Shown here: positions 1-13,610 of the stretch, one piece after another | How positions within the stretch are numbered: the stretch's first letter is position 1 | How the letters are laid out: each line of letters opens with the position of its first letter | NCBI GenBank assembly: GCA_013397435.1 | Contig: VZRG01000450.1 | Coordinates: forward strand, 216,223 to 280,222 | From: Erythrocercus mccallii | Lineage: Eukaryota > Chordata > Aves > Passeriformes > Dicruridae | Length of the DNA: 64,000 nt | Direction: 5' to 3' | Translations under genes and position numbers: made by a program | Notes under the pieces: model-generated | Told to the model about the DNA's origin: nothing | Databases searched by the model: none | Seen by the model: the letters and a program-made list of their open reading frames with translations, nothing else

Positions 1-2102
1 GGGACTTCCAATGCTGTGCTGTCAAACAGCCTTAGAATAAAGGAAATATTGGCTGAAAAGACACCAATTAAAATAAATCAGTTGTTCTGTATTGGAAAGT
101 AAAATAAAGGTTCTTTAATTGAAACTGAAAGCTTAAGAAGTTTATTTAAAGACCCAGTCTTTGAAGGAGACAAGAATATAATTTCCTTAAAATAGCTCCT
201 TCTTTTCCAGGTTAGCTATCAATGTATTTTTTATTCATTCCCTTCAGACAGCAAAATCTTCAGTAATGGTTAATCCCAAAAAACGTAAAAGTTCTTTAGA
301 ACAAAAATGCAAACATTTTGCTAAGCTTTGTTCTACGTTCATGTAAATTTCCTAAGGTTTTTTTACAAATTGTAAATTCATCCTGATTTCTGAAGTTTTC
401 ACAATAATCTATTCAAAATCTTTTTTCTCCTTAATTTTTTTTTCAAAATTTAGAATCTTTGTGTAGTTTTAGCCACTCTTGTAAGGAAGTCTTCAAAATG
501 TCTCTGCCTATGAATTGTTTTATGTGTTTAATTGAAAAGCAATAGGATAATCCTGTATTAAAGCAGTTCCCTCAGGGTAAAACCTTCAGGATTTTGCCTT
601 AAAAAAAGAAAACCTCAACAAAACAACAGATTAAACACAAAAATAGTTGGTATTTTTACTTTACAAACAGTGTACCTGTGAGAATAATAACAGGAACCAT
701 AATGCTGAAAAGTTCATAAGAAACTTCATTTGGAGAAAGACATGTTGGAAGAGACATCCTCTCTTACCAGTTTTGTTTGAGCTAGCAATACTAAAACTTC
801 AATATTTCACCATCAACTGAAAATTTCCTTTATAGTTGCTAAACTTAATGTTTCCTACTACGATTATTTTATACAAACTCTGTTAAGCATAATATTGGAA
901 AAGTAGAAGAACCAACCACAGCAAAAAAAAGCAGTTTTGCTGATGTTTGTAGTAATTTATACAGTAGGGAAAAGGGTACTCTTCCTCCATTTTTCTCTGT
1001 TAAATCCAATTATTTTTTCAAGAGATACCACAATAATCCGCATGTAAAAAATGAAGAATTAATTTCCTTACTATATGGTATAAATTTTTTCTAACCCTTC
1101 AGCAAGTGGTTGTTTTAGTTTGTATTCACTTTATAAAATTTCCTTAAAATGTGATAACCAAATTTGATATTGCTGATTAGGAAGAGTAAAATTGGACACA
1201 TCATTTTTACCTCATTATATGACCGTTTTCAGTGACTTATTTTATTCTTTTTATTTTCAGATGTAATGGTTTAATCAAAGTTCCTAAGTTCCTCAAGATA
1301 TTTTTTTAAAGAGAAAAAACCCATGGAGATATGAAATAAACACCTGCTTGTATATTACAGATTTTTTTTTAACAATAAAATTTTATCAACCATGTGATAG
1401 CATCTGAAAAACTAGCAGGTATCATCTGCTTAATTACCCTAGCATATGGTAAAGAAGTAGCTGCAAGAAATTTCTAGGAGAGAGTCTTGGCAGCATGGGA
1501 AGTGTAGCCTGCAGACCAACAACAGTGGAAGGAGGTTAATTGCTCGCTGTTATAATATATGCTCATTGCAGTGCTAGGCACTTGTTCTGTTGCCCTCTAG
1601 AAAATTTTTATTTCTTTAGAGCCTATATAAGTTTAAGAACTTTAATGTAGATTACTATGTACAGATACACAAATAACTAATATACATAGTCTAGTAGAGC
1701 ATACATAAGTTATTATTAATAATTTCTTGTACATCCGTACATGCATGTATTTCTAAACACCTGTATAAATACATATAGACTTATGGCTGAGAAATAATAC
1801 GTCTTAAGTGTCCTTCAGGATGACAGTAGGAAAAAAAAGATAACACTTGAATGAAACACAGGAAGGGATAAAACACAAGAAAGACATAACCAAGGGAATA
1901 AATAAGACATCAATTACATGACATGGTTTGAAAATATCTGAGTTATTTTATCTTCTACTACTGAGAACATCTTAGAAACTTATCTTAAAAGAAGATGAAT
2001 ACTATTTCATTCTTTTTTCTGTCTTCCTGTCATTCCTATGATGATGAGAGCGGTTTTAATTACCAAGCGGCTTTCTTCTTTTATTCATGGGAAGAAAGAG
2101 AG
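1..2102. other. AT-rich DNA, no gene recognised
   Basis: This stretch is AT-rich with many stop codons in every frame and scattered A or T runs. I see no exon, RNA gene or transposon end that I can name. It ends where the GC-rich LTR begins. Confidence 0.6.
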
Positions 2103-2744
2103 TGTTGCATCGTGTTTCTCCTTACACACCCCCATTCCCGGTTTTCACAATCCCTCGTGTCCCCTCCCAGACCCCAGAACTGCTCCAGCCAATCCTAGGC
2201 AATGCAAGGGGTCTCCCAGGTACAAATTCTAGGGGCCCCGTTGAGTGATTGGCTGAAACAGAGACAGCCCCCACCCCTCCAAAGGTGATTTGACCCCTGG
2301 CCTGTCCCTCAGTCCCAGGATCACTCCCCCTCCCCTTCTGCATTGGTAGGGCACTGACCCCGCCCCCGACCCTTGCCCTGGATAAAAGCGGCCGCAAGCA
2401 CATGGCCCGGGGATTCTAAAGAGCACGGCTGCCTTGTTCAGGTTTGCTGCTGATTTGGAATAAACTGGACTAAAGCCCCTCTTTAGAACTGGCTTCCTGT
2501 TTTCACTGAAATATTCCAGCCTGGCTTCAGAGTTCGCAGGATCAGGTCTGCTTCGGCTGAGCCCTTGGAAAACTGGGCTCACTCCGCCCGGAGCTTCGGG
2601 AGGAACTAGCCCAGGCTTGCCTAGCACGTGCTGCCGGCTGAGGTGACAGGGAAAGCGGCTGCTGTTGGAAACTACGGCAGCTGCCTTCCCTGCAACTACC
2701 TTGGCTCTCTGCCCCCGCGGAGACTTTTGGATACAAAATATACA
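2103..2744 (+). mobile_element. Solo LTR of an endogenous retrovirus, ERV1-like (4-bp target duplication)
   Basis: This 642-bp GC-rich block starts with TG (TGTTGCATCG), ends with CA (AATATACA) and is flanked by AGAG on both sides (2099-2102 and 2745-2748). A 4-bp duplication is typical of gammaretrovirus-like (ERV1) elements. Promoter-like signals occur in LTR order: CCAAT at 2189-2193, inverted CCAAT (ATTGG) at 2248-2252 and 2342-2346, a GC box near 2358-2367, a TATA-like GATAAAAG at 2381-2388, and a polyadenylation signal AATAAA at 2459-2464. The U5-like part would run from about 2480 to the end. No primer-binding site or retroviral gene follows, so it is read as a solo LTR. A 215-codon frame on the minus strand (2229-2876) looks like an antisense shadow: it has no recognisable domain. 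The 4-bp duplication alone could be chance, so the edges are less sure than the identity. A host CpG-rich promoter is the main alternative. Confidence 0.58.
2358..2464 (+). promoter_or_regulatory. LTR core promoter and polyadenylation signal
   Basis: A GC box (2358-2367) stands just upstream of a TATA-like GATAAAAG (2381-2388). AATAAA follows about 75 bases further on (2459-2464). A TATA box followed this closely by a poly(A) signal is what an LTR needs, because the short R region lies between or around them. Three CCAAT-type boxes lie upstream. The signals are seen directly; promoter activity is inferred. Confidence 0.5.
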
Positions 2745-2748
2745 AGAG

Positions 2749-5700
2749 AAGATGGGAGAAAGAAATGGACAACAACTTTGAAATTCTGCTAGACAAGCTA
2801 CTAGATATTTCTTTTCTCTGTTATAAATAGAAGTTTGCTCTGTAAAAAAGATTTTTATACAGACTTTTTTCAGCATTAAGACATTTTGATAGAGTTTGGA
2901 ATTGAACTATGATGGCATATTTGCTTAAATACCACATGATTTCTGATGCCTTTAGTGTCTATTTCCACTGTGTTGGAAGCCTGCTATCAGCATTCTGGAT
3001 TATGATGCTTTCACCGCATATATAAACTTAGTCTGTGTTTCCACAAATGTGTAGATGGCTTTGCAGCCCAGCCTCCTTCAGAGAAGGAGATTTTCTGGAG
3101 CAGACATGGTGATCAGAATGTTAAGGTGATCAGAAAGTATTCATTGATAATTATGTGAATGTTTTCTCTCTCCTTTTAAAGTCATGAACAGTTAATGCAA
3201 AGACTTTTTGTCAGTGGTGTGATATTTCTTGGAGAAGGAAGACCACTATGACTCTTGCCTCAAAACTTATTTTAATGTACTCATCAAAATTTTACTTTAT
3301 TTGAAACTATCAACAATGTGTATTTGGTCAATATTCACAGCAGAACATCACCAAAGCCACATACCAGTTACAGAACACTGTTTATAAATCATGTTGGGTA
3401 CTTTGTGGAAGGAGATTCAGCTCTGCTGACTTTCATGGGTCAACTATTGACACTGGAAAATAATGTGGATAAAGCAAGGGCAGAAGAAATATTTACTTTG
3501 TGCTTGCTAGATTAGACTGATCATATTCCTCAGAGTTCTGTGTACTATCATTCCTTAATTAAGAGTTCTAACATATGGGTGTCCTTCATGATTTTTGGCA
3601 CAAATGTTTATAAATATATTAATCCTAGACCCATTTCAATGTATAGTTAGTATTTTTTTAATTATTCAGAGTAAAACAGAAACAGCTTTTTCCCCTCTTC
3701 TTGCCGTCATATGTGATCACTTTTTTTTTTGTTAAGAAGCTCTCTATGAACAACTGTGTAATTAGGCATAACAAAATAAAAGAAACATAGGCAAAAGCTT
3801 TTCATGATATTCTTCAGGGTGATCTTAGCCCATTGTGCTAGTTAGTCAAAAGTAAGACATCATTCTTGTCTTTTTAGAAACAGATCAAGAACCAATGGGT
3901 AACTCATTATTGGTTCTAAGTTCTGAAAGAAGGGTTACTATTTCAGTGGCAGATACAAAAATAAAAACTACGTAGTTTGCTTTTTTCTTTTTCCAGTACT
4001 CACCCTCTTTGCTTCTCTTTGTTCCAAGTCAGTTTCTGGTCATCTGTAATTCAAAGGTTATCATAACTTATGGTAGGGTATAGATAGAATTTCTCTTTAA
4101 TATCAGTCCTGACTGGATTAATTTATCAAGATCTCTGTATGACATGCTAAGTTTCTCTGTGTAGGCAAGTGAATAACCTGCAGAACATTATTACTTTCAC
4201 TCGCTATTGAGTTGGGCTGACTTTGAATGCCATATTCAATTTATTCTTCCCTAAGCAGCCTGTCTGCAATGTCAACAGTTTTCCAGTCAACTTGCATGAA
4301 ATTATGGAAGGCACAATGATTTGTTAAATATTTCCTATAAGCAGTTATTACTGTGCCATCAGCGTGCATGTACTCTGCATTACTCATGCAGCATGTTTAT
4401 AAATTACATTGTCATCATGAATCTCTTCCATGCACTTTGTTTGTCCTTGCTGTCTTAAAATATGCATTGGTTATCACTCAAAACTGTAGCAAATATTCTA
4501 CAAGGTCATTCAGTGCAAAACAGATGTTCATATAATTTATGGAGATAAACATGTGCTTGTGCTTTATTAGTTTAAATATTAGATAATAAATTAAGGGAAA
4601 TATTATCTTTCATGGGTTCATCAACCTAACTATATATTCTGCAATTTAATTTACTCTTCAGGATTTTAAATATTTTTTGGTTTTGACAAGTTGTTTATTT
4701 AACACACACATATTAGTGCATCTGCAACAGTATTTTATATCTTCCTCTATATTTCTAATAAAAAGCAAATGTTACATTTATTGGGATTATTCATCAGGAC
4801 ATTAACACAAACAATTTGCTGATGGTGTTTCATGTGTAATATTAGAAAAGCAAATTTTTGTCTCCATTTCCTACCATAAGTTTATGGAAAAGTTTGGTAA
4901 GCAGTAAAAACATGATAAAATTCAGAGTAGGTTCCAACCTTTAGGTTGTAAGACTCAACTACCCCTTCCTTGTAAAGAAACTCCCCTCAAAGAGTTATAT
5001 TATTTGGAAAATTAATGATTTCCATTATTGTTTGTTACAGAATTTTTCTCCAAAAATTAGAATACATAAAATCCCAACAAATTATGAAAAATAATTTGTA
5101 CTATTAAATCAGGGTTGTTTGTAAGTTTCCTCAGACTAGTCAGAATTATGAAGTTTCTCCCCTCCTCTGTATAAAATTATCGTGTGACATTTTTTCAAAA
5201 TTAATAAGAAGTTGCTGTTTCTTTTGGGACTTTCTTTGAAAAAAGCCTTGATTTGAATTCCAGTGCCTGATGATTGGTGCGTTAATCAAATGGAAGAAAA
5301 ACAGGCTTGTGCTGATGTTTTTTCAGTCACTCGCATTTTATGAAGAGAAAGAACATTCGATGTCAATCTCCCACACACGACCATGGGAAACTTCCAGTAT
5401 AAAATACCCAGTACAGCACTACAACAACTGCAGGTTCTGACATTTCTTTCCTGTTATAAAGTGGGAAATACCAGGTGCTGCTGGATTTTCTGCTTCCTCC
5501 TATCACAGTGAGAAACTGAGCTTTGCATGCAACCAAACTGGAACAAATGTGCACACACAGTTGCACTCACAGAGTCCTCAACATCCACTTGTTGATGACT
5601 TACAGGCACTGGGCCAAATACGTCAAGTCAGAAATCATTACAGCAAATTCTACACTCACCATGCAAAACCTGATGTCTTTTCAACAGATGAGAGCCTTGT

Positions 5701-8700
5701 TTCTAAGTTTGTATGTAGTAGTTAAACACTTTCTATTTGCCTCTAAATGAAATTAAGGTTTCACTTGCTGAGTGAAATGCACTAGCCAGATTTATCTAGG
5801 ATATAAGGGGTTGCTCCAAGTAAAATTCACACTGTAATAGACCTGAAGTGAATGCAGAGGACTTTTGACAAATTCCAAAGAAATGATCTCATCAGATCTT
5901 GTAATTCCCAGTATAGCTTAGTATTCTTTCAGAAGAGTTTGTTCACTGTTAAGATTTTTATGTGGACTTATGCTGTTCAAATGAATTTTATGTCTTTGGG
6001 TGAAGGAATTAAAACACAAATAATGTATAAAAGATGGTTCTTCAAATTTACTTTGTCTCTGTAAAGACAGCAGCTCCTGATGATTTCCTGAGGGCATTTC
6101 AAATGCAATCTTTCTGTCCTTACTGCCCTTTCAAGGAAAATGGTAATGTTCACCAAATGGCTTACTGATTCTTTTTCAAAAGCATGGGACTGTGGTTCAT
6201 GAAGACAAACACATTACTCAAAGACTTTACACAAGGATTAATCTGTCAAGTGGAATCAAAACTTATTCTTCCTTTCTATGTCACTTTGTATTTGATGACA
6301 AGGTACACATACAAAGGGACTTCTTTGCCATTGCAAGTTGATGACACACAACAAAAGGATTTTCTATGATATTAAAGGACAGTTTTCTTGCACTCTTTTT
6401 AGAGATGTAGCAATAGTAATCCCAAACTCTCTCTCCTTTTGTATATGGGGAATCAAATCCAATTTGTAATATACAAGACAAAGGAAAACAAGTTTCTTAC
6501 TTCCTTATATCCTTTGGGTGACCTCTTCAAAGTCACCAGCTATAAATAAAAACCTGGTACAGCTGACAGGTCCTTCTCATAAAGTAGCTTCAGGAGAGCA
6601 TCTAGATATGAAGAATCTACTTCAGTTTCTGCTTGTTCACTCGGGAGACACACTTCCATTCTCACTTTCAGGCTTTTCTGCACACAGTACGTATCTGTCT
6701 TAAGTAACAGGAAGACTTCATTTTCACCTCTTTCCTTCTAAATGCCTGGGTGAATTGGCTTCAGAAGCATAAAATATATGTTTTACATGATGGATTATGA
6801 TTAGACATATTAAAAATACTGTCAAGAAGCTAGAAAAATTATCTTCATAGACCTGCCAAGTTTTATTCATTTTCAATGAGTTTCTATTTTACTGATGATT
6901 TAGGATCATTTGGAGCAATTTGGTGTACACAAATTGATTAGTAATAATTTTTTGAGGCTTCCTTGAGAACTAACATCTTTCTAATCTTACCAGATTTTAA
7001 AGAAAAAGAATATTTTAATGTATCTCATAATTTGTTTCTGCTATATGTTGACTACTTTCCTAGTGTGCTCTTTTTTTATTGTGCTATGTATAAGTGGGAG
7101 GACATATGTACAGTATATGCTCTAACACAGAGTGAACACAGACAACTACCTCAAAAAGTTAAGGTAATTTGTATTCTATAGAAATTTACCAAAATTCAAA
7201 GATTTTCCTCAGAAATGGCAGTCAGGAAAAGAAATCAAAAGGAAAAACAGTAGTTATAAAAGGGTCAGAAAACCCACCTACCAGAAAAAAAATCATCACA
7301 TAATGCAAATAATACTGTTATTTAAAAGAAAAAAAAATATTTCTCAACATTTCCAAGACTGAATGTTCTCTGGAGTTGGTTTCCTCTTTGTTTTTGAATA
7401 CTAAGCAAACGAAAAATCTCATAAAAAAATGTTGGTGGAGCAAGTCAAAAGAATAAATCACTTTTCAAAATCTTCACTCTCTTGGCTCTTGGGAAGACCT
7501 TACCAGTATATCCTTTTATCTGTCACCTCAGTAGTATCATTAGCATATGAAAGAGTTGATCCTAAACTTTATTTCCATACAAGCTCTGTTCTAGACCTTC
7601 AATTACCTACTGGTGAAAAGCCAACATTTTTGAAATTTAGAGTCCTGTCACCCATTAACTTTTCCACCTCCACAGCACTTGCACGTAAAAGATGAAGGTT
7701 GTGTTTGAAGCACTGACATGGTATAAAATGCCAACATCACAAACGGAATAATGGTGTTCATAAATCATTGCCTGAATAGTAAACTTTTAAGAAGAAAATC
7801 ACAGTTTTCATTGCTTTGTTATTCTTATAATAATTTCATAAATTATAAATTATCTTCACAGAAGGCTTTAAGGAAAAGTTAGACTATTTTCAGCTTTTCT
7901 TTTTATGTGTGCACAATGAAAAAAAAAGACAGACAACACAAAGATTTACTCCCATATTTAAAGTAAAACTAAAATATTTATTCAAGGGATAGGATTTTTA
8001 TTTTTTTTTTGATGAATGGACAAGGAGACAAGATAGATCTTGATTGGTTTTGTTACCAAAAATTATAAGTGGTTCATCTAGAAAAATTACACTTCAGCAG
8101 CATTGCATTTTTAATTTCTGTGCCAACTAAAATGCAAAGTTTGAACTAAAAAAACCTGTATTTTTAATAACATTGATATTTCAAGAACTACTAGAAGTAA
8201 TTATTAAAAATACTATGTATGATATGTAATCTTAAAAATTATGAAATATAACTAAGCAACTTATGCTATATAGAGGTTGGAAGTGTTGATCAAGTAAAGA
8301 AGACAGATCACAATTTACAATACTGAAGTCTCATCAACTGATCTTAAACAATAGTACAGACTTTCATATGAAATAAATTATTGGTTATTGGAATGCAACA
8401 AATAATTACTGCAACTTTTTTTTTCCTTTTCTCAAAAAATGAAACCAAAACCTGAAACACTTTTTAAACCATCTTAGAACTGTGTCTTAATATGAGGGAA
8501 GTTCTTTTGGGATCAGGACCATAATAGTAGCTATTATCAACTCTCTCTTGTTATTTTTCTTTTGATAAAAAATGGCACACAAGTTAGTATGAGCCCCAAG
8601 ATATTAAAAGGGTTTTTTTGAGAAGATATTTAAATAGCTTTTGTGCTTAGTTGTAGCTGAAGAATATAAAATTTAGCACTCTAAAGTGTCATGCTTCTGG

Positions 8701-11700
8701 ATCACTCTACTCAGCAAGTCAAATTCCTATTATTTCATGTTTTACTCAGACCTCTAGGTCTAATACTGCAACCCACCATGTTGAAAAGCATCAAAGGTCA
8801 ATATGCTAATTCATGGTTACCAGTAAACTTTGAAAAATGAAAGAAATTAATGAAAACTATCTTTGACATCAATGTAAGAAAAGCTAAAGATTGAAAAAGG
8901 CTTATGTAACTTTTTTTTCTGGTTAAACCTATGTGTGGTCAAAGACTAAGACTTAGTGGAAGATATGGTATTTCTCTTTGTCTGTTTTTCCATTGAGCAG
9001 CAATGATTAGACTATGTGAACTGACTGAGATATCAATACTACGTGCTATCCATCTGAAAGGAATTGAGCACATAATTTCTAAAGCATTGTTTCAATTTTT
9101 AATTATAACCTATTGCTTTTTTTTTGGAAAATAGCATAAATCACAGTGAGCAAACACCCTAGAATATTCAGTACTGTTTTGAATTACTCATAAACACCAG
9201 TTGTTGCTGGGAAAGTTTCTATCTTTATTATTTCTCAAGTTAGATGAAATACTTGTTAGATAGAAAATACAATCATAACTCCAGACTCTTCTGTTTATTT
9301 TTGTAGCAGGTAAAGCAGTCTATATAATCAACAGACAAGAATATTGAAGGGATGTGATTTTACATTGTAGTGTGGAAATAGGGCCTAGTTGCTAAATAGT
9401 GATGCTCCATGTGAGTGGTGATATGGATTTTAAAATTTTGAATCTGTAATTAAATTTAATATGAAAATGCAGGTCAAACCAACCAGTCACCACTGTCATT
9501 CCTTAGATCTTTCTTTTGGTTAAAGATTTTTAGCATATTGAGGTAACAGATATTTTTTTTAAATGAAAACAACATTAGTTGCAGTTCTCAAATTGAACAT
9601 ACACCAAGGATTCAGGGTTTATGATGATATCCAAGAATAAGATTTGTTGTTAAATAACCTTTCATCACTGAACATAAAATACATTCATTTTCCTCTGTAT
9701 AAAGCAGAGAGTGCCATTCTCAGAAGAGTAATTTCACACTGTCCTTCTCTTCCTGAAATAAGGCTATTTCTATCATTTTTCCATAGTATTCTCTCATGTG
9801 TTTCTAGCTTATACCTCTTTGTTCCTCTCAGATTTCATTTATCTCTGAAAAGAGATGGCCTAAAGATTTGGGAGCCAAAAAAGATAGTTTAAAATATTTC
9901 TTTCAAAAGACAGCATAACAAGATTAAAAAATAAAGGTAGTTGATGTGAAGCATTAGAGTGATTTTTTGATAATTTTGGAGACTTTTATTAACATTCATA
10001 AGGCAAATTCAAATGACACATAAAAAACGAAATTTCTACTCTTTAAACACAGAGAATTCTATGCACCAGAAGAATTTCTAGGTAAATCAGTTGGCAGGTC
10101 AGGTGCAGAAGTAACTGTGTTAATTAGTTCAGGCTGATCTACAGTCGGGCAGTTCTAGGACAGAAGTTAAACTTGTTTATTGTTGGTCTATGAATTAATT
10201 TAATCTTCACAGTATGCAGATACCTCTTGGATTGTCATTGAAGGATGGTGGACCAATTGTTTAAAAACAACTGGAAGTTAACATTCAAATAAACCAACTG
10301 CTAGTCATAATCCCTTCTGAACTTCTTATCATAAAGAAAAGAAAAATCAATATTTCTTAAATAAGTGAATAATTTGCTATCTAGGATTCTAAACTGTATA
10401 ATATTCCGATGACTGCTACAAATAACAAATGGCAATTCACTCCTGCAGAGATTCCAGTTGGACATATGACGAACTTTTTCACAATGAGAATGACCAGCCA
10501 TTGGATCATTTTGAGTTTTCTTGTAGGCTTCTCCCACTCTGAAAGTGAAAAGCATTGCCAAGGAGGCTGGTACCCTTTCTATTTCAGACCATACCAGTCC
10601 ATGTCCTTGCAGGTAGACCTTATTCCAAATTTGTTTTGCTGCTGCAGACAGAGGTTTATATAATTCTTAGAATAGAACCATAAATTAACACTACTCCATG
10701 TGACCCTCACAAAAAGTAGCTGAAAAATTTGTTTAGGATAACAGGCAGTAATTTCACTACCTAAAGTAGTAAATGAAATAGTCCCACCAAAACTATGAGG
10801 AAGGAAAAGTGCTTGTAAAATTAAGATATTGTGCTATTTTTTAGGTCTATATTCAATGAACATGGTAGCATGCTTTGTATAAGGTGAGCCATGCAAGTGC
10901 ATTTTATCAGGAGACTAACACAAAAGACATTCTACTTCAATATTAGTATGCTGCATGCAATCTGTAGCACATTCATATTACATACAAAATAGGAAATTTT
11001 TCATGAGAGTGTATTTTAATGGACCTTGGCATCAAAATATCATTGCCAAATCATTGGGACAGATATCTTTTAAGCTCATCACCAGCATAGCTGATAGAAC
11101 TGGTTTGACTCTGTGAACATTAAGATTCCGAGCAATATCCTCAGCCTTCTTTAGCACCCCTTTTATGACATGTTTATTTCTCCAAATCTGTTTGCCCTAA
11201 ACTCTTATGACAGCTTGGATTGCAGCCCTATTCTTTCAGAATACCCTCCACTGCTGGTATGGGAATTGATTGGCAGGTTATCATATGTAGGAAACCTGGC
11301 ACTAGCATCCTGCTCAGGACTAAGTCTGACAAAACTGGCCCTGGCCTGATAGCTGAAAATTGTTCAAAAGTTCAATTTCTGGGCTAGGGAGAAATAATAC
11401 AGATAGAGACAGTCAGTTCCAGATCTGTGAAATGCTGATTCTGATCTGTTTATTAATATCTTAAGGAGTGTCATTATGAATTGTTACCAAGGACTTTGGA
11501 CTCAAGTGAAAATTCTAATATATAGTGGCATCAAATTTGTTATAGTTGCAGCAAAGTGCAGTCTTTTAGACAATAAAAGATGTTGACAAAACATTAATGA
11601 TGGTGAGGAAGTAATCTTTATAAGTATTTAAGATTTCTGACATCAAATAATATTTCTATTTAGTGGTGTCATCAAGGCACATTGGCTCTAAGTACTCTTC

Positions 11701-12732
11701 ATAAAGGAGAAAATTGCTTGCATCATTACACTGATGATATTAAATCTTACTTGTTTGTCAAATATGTGTAAGACCTTCAGCATCTGGCAGCTAATAGTAA
11801 GGATTAGTATTCTAGAATGGATGCTGGAATGGCTGAGAAAACAACAACAAAAAAACCCTCTTGTAATTAGACATATAAGTGAAAAAGCTTGCTTGGCAGA
11901 AATCCAGTACCCATATATTAAGGTAAATAGCCATTACAGCAACTTTCTTTATTGCTATTCTCATGAGATCTAACAACACAAAAAACAAAGATGTGCCAAC
12001 TATTTTCTACTGTGATAATCTGTTACAGAATGAACACTAATGCATAAAATGCCATTGTTCTCACAAAATCTCTCTTACATGTAAAAATAAAATGCATTTA
12101 ATTTCACTTTTAGATCATAACAGTCTTTTGTGTTGCTATCAATTTTTCCAGGCTATGATCGATAGCGTGATTCCCTGAATTTAGTAAAGTGGGACAGACA
12201 GAGGAGCAAAAGAAGCTTTACTAGGAGTATGTCTTGCTGAATGACGAAGGGAATAAAATTTAGGTTTTACCTTTTTTGAGACACAAAGGTGCTTTAAATA
12301 ACCTAAATCAACACCTTTCCAAATATTTCCCAAAATAATTATCAAAGTAATATTTTAATATTCCTAAGAAAAAGAGAAAAAATATTAAAAATTGTCCAAA
12401 AGCATATCTAATTAGCTAATCATGTCCCTAGTCTGAAGTAAAGATAGTCTGTGCTCTCAACTTTTGAAACCTTATTGCACTAGAAAAAGAAGGAACAAAC
12501 ATGACTGTGCATCTAGATAATCTCTGCCTTCACACTGATCTCTTCTTTTGCCACTGTGAGAAACCGGTTTGAAGGAAAGATTTGGATTTTTAATACATAT
12601 CCCTGCTCAGATCAGAACATTAAAAGAAAAGGCTTGTTTTGTGTTTCCCTTTCTTAAATATTTATAAATAGTTCATAACTTACAATCACTAATCCTACAG
12701 TACACTGTATTGTACTCAGTATACCTAGTATA
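2749..12732. other. About 10 kb of AT-rich DNA without a recognisable gene or repeat
   Basis: Only short open frames (under 90 codons) occur here, none with a familiar domain, and stop codons are dense in all frames. I found no tRNA-like box B, no CR1 tail and no LTR ends. Short A and T runs are frequent. Old, highly diverged repeats or conserved non-coding elements could be present but cannot be named by eye. Confidence 0.55.
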
Positions 12733-13610
12733 GTAAGTTTGCCTTTGATACTAAATTGGGAGGAGCTGTTCACTCTCTCAAAGGCAGAGAGGCCCTGCAG
12801 AGAGACCTTGATAAACCCAGAGGCCTGGGCAGTCACCCTGTGTATGAAGCTTAACAAAGTGCTGGATGCCACACATGGGATGGGGCAACCCAGGATGAAC
12901 AGATTGGGAAAAGAGAGACTGGAGTTTAGCATTATAGAAAAGGACCTGGGCATCCTGGTTGATGGCAAGTTGAACATGAGCCAGCAGTGCCCTGGCAGCC
13001 AGGAGGGACAAGCCCCTCCAGGGAGCATCAGGCACAGCATCACCAGCCAGGCAAGGGAGGGGATTATCCTGCTCTGCTCTGCACTGGGGTGGCCTCACCT
13101 CGAGTGCTGGGGCAGTTTTAGGCACTGTAAAATGAGCCAGATATAAAGCTATTAGAAGGCCCAAAGGAGGGCAATGAAGATGGTGAGTGTTCTGGAGAGG
13201 ACCTGTATGAGTGGAAGAGGTCACTTGGTCTGCTCAGACTGGAGAAGACTGAGGGGAGACCTCATGGCATTTTACAGCTTCTCCATGACTGGAAGAGGAG
13301 AGGCAGGCACTAATTTCTGCTCTATGGTGACCAGTGACAGAACCCAAGGGAATGGCCTGAAGCTGTGTCAGGAGTGCTTTAGGTTAGATATTAGAAAAAG
13401 GTTAATGTAGAGGGAGGTTGGGGACTGAAACAGGCTCTCCATGGAAGTGGTCACAGCACCAAGCCTGACACAGTTCAACAAGTGTTTGAACAATGATCTC
13501 AAGCACATGGTGTGATTCTTGGGCTGTCCCATGGATGGCCAGGAGCTGGATTTTGATGATCCCTGGGTCCCTTCCAAGGCAGGATATTCAATGACTCTGT
13601 CATTCTATGA
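12733..13610 (+). mobile_element. CR1 LINE, 5'-truncated, plus strand
   Basis: CR1 is the main avian LINE; its ORF2 encodes an endonuclease and a reverse transcriptase. This copy begins inside ORF2 at the reverse-transcriptase active site. The usual FADD box followed by TKLGGA reads here as FAFD TKLGGA (12738 onward), so the second catalytic residue position is changed. The downstream text follows the CR1 pattern closely: an HSLKGREALQRDLDK-like segment, a GDLMAFYSF-like segment near 13254-13285, and a 3' end with the ATTCTATGA motif (13602-13610) that CR1 carries instead of a poly(A) tail. Frameshifts and stops break the frame, for example in the 12840-12900 stretch and after 13146. Plus-strand frame fragments at 12739-13146 and 13174-13410 are pieces of it; the opposite-strand frames are shadows. 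It is an inactive, old copy. Confidence 0.93.

Noticed and set aside
1990..2754. 8-bp AGAAGATG match at 1990-1997 and 2747-2754 as alternative target duplication for the first LTR
   Set aside because: The implied element would not start with TG or end with CA, and the match is purine-rich; the AGAG pair fits the LTR rules better.
2229..2876. 215-codon minus-strand open frame, the longest in the window
   Set aside because: It runs antisense through the GC-rich LTR, has no recognisable domain, and its ends lie in ordinary flanking DNA.
3318..3515. 65-codon plus-strand frame ending LENNVDKARAEEIFTLCLLD
   Set aside because: It looks protein-like at its end but matches no family I know, has no splice signals and is short.
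12778..13224. 148-codon minus-strand open frame
   Set aside because: It is the reverse-strand shadow of the CR1 ORF2 fragment, which is clearly readable on the plus strand.
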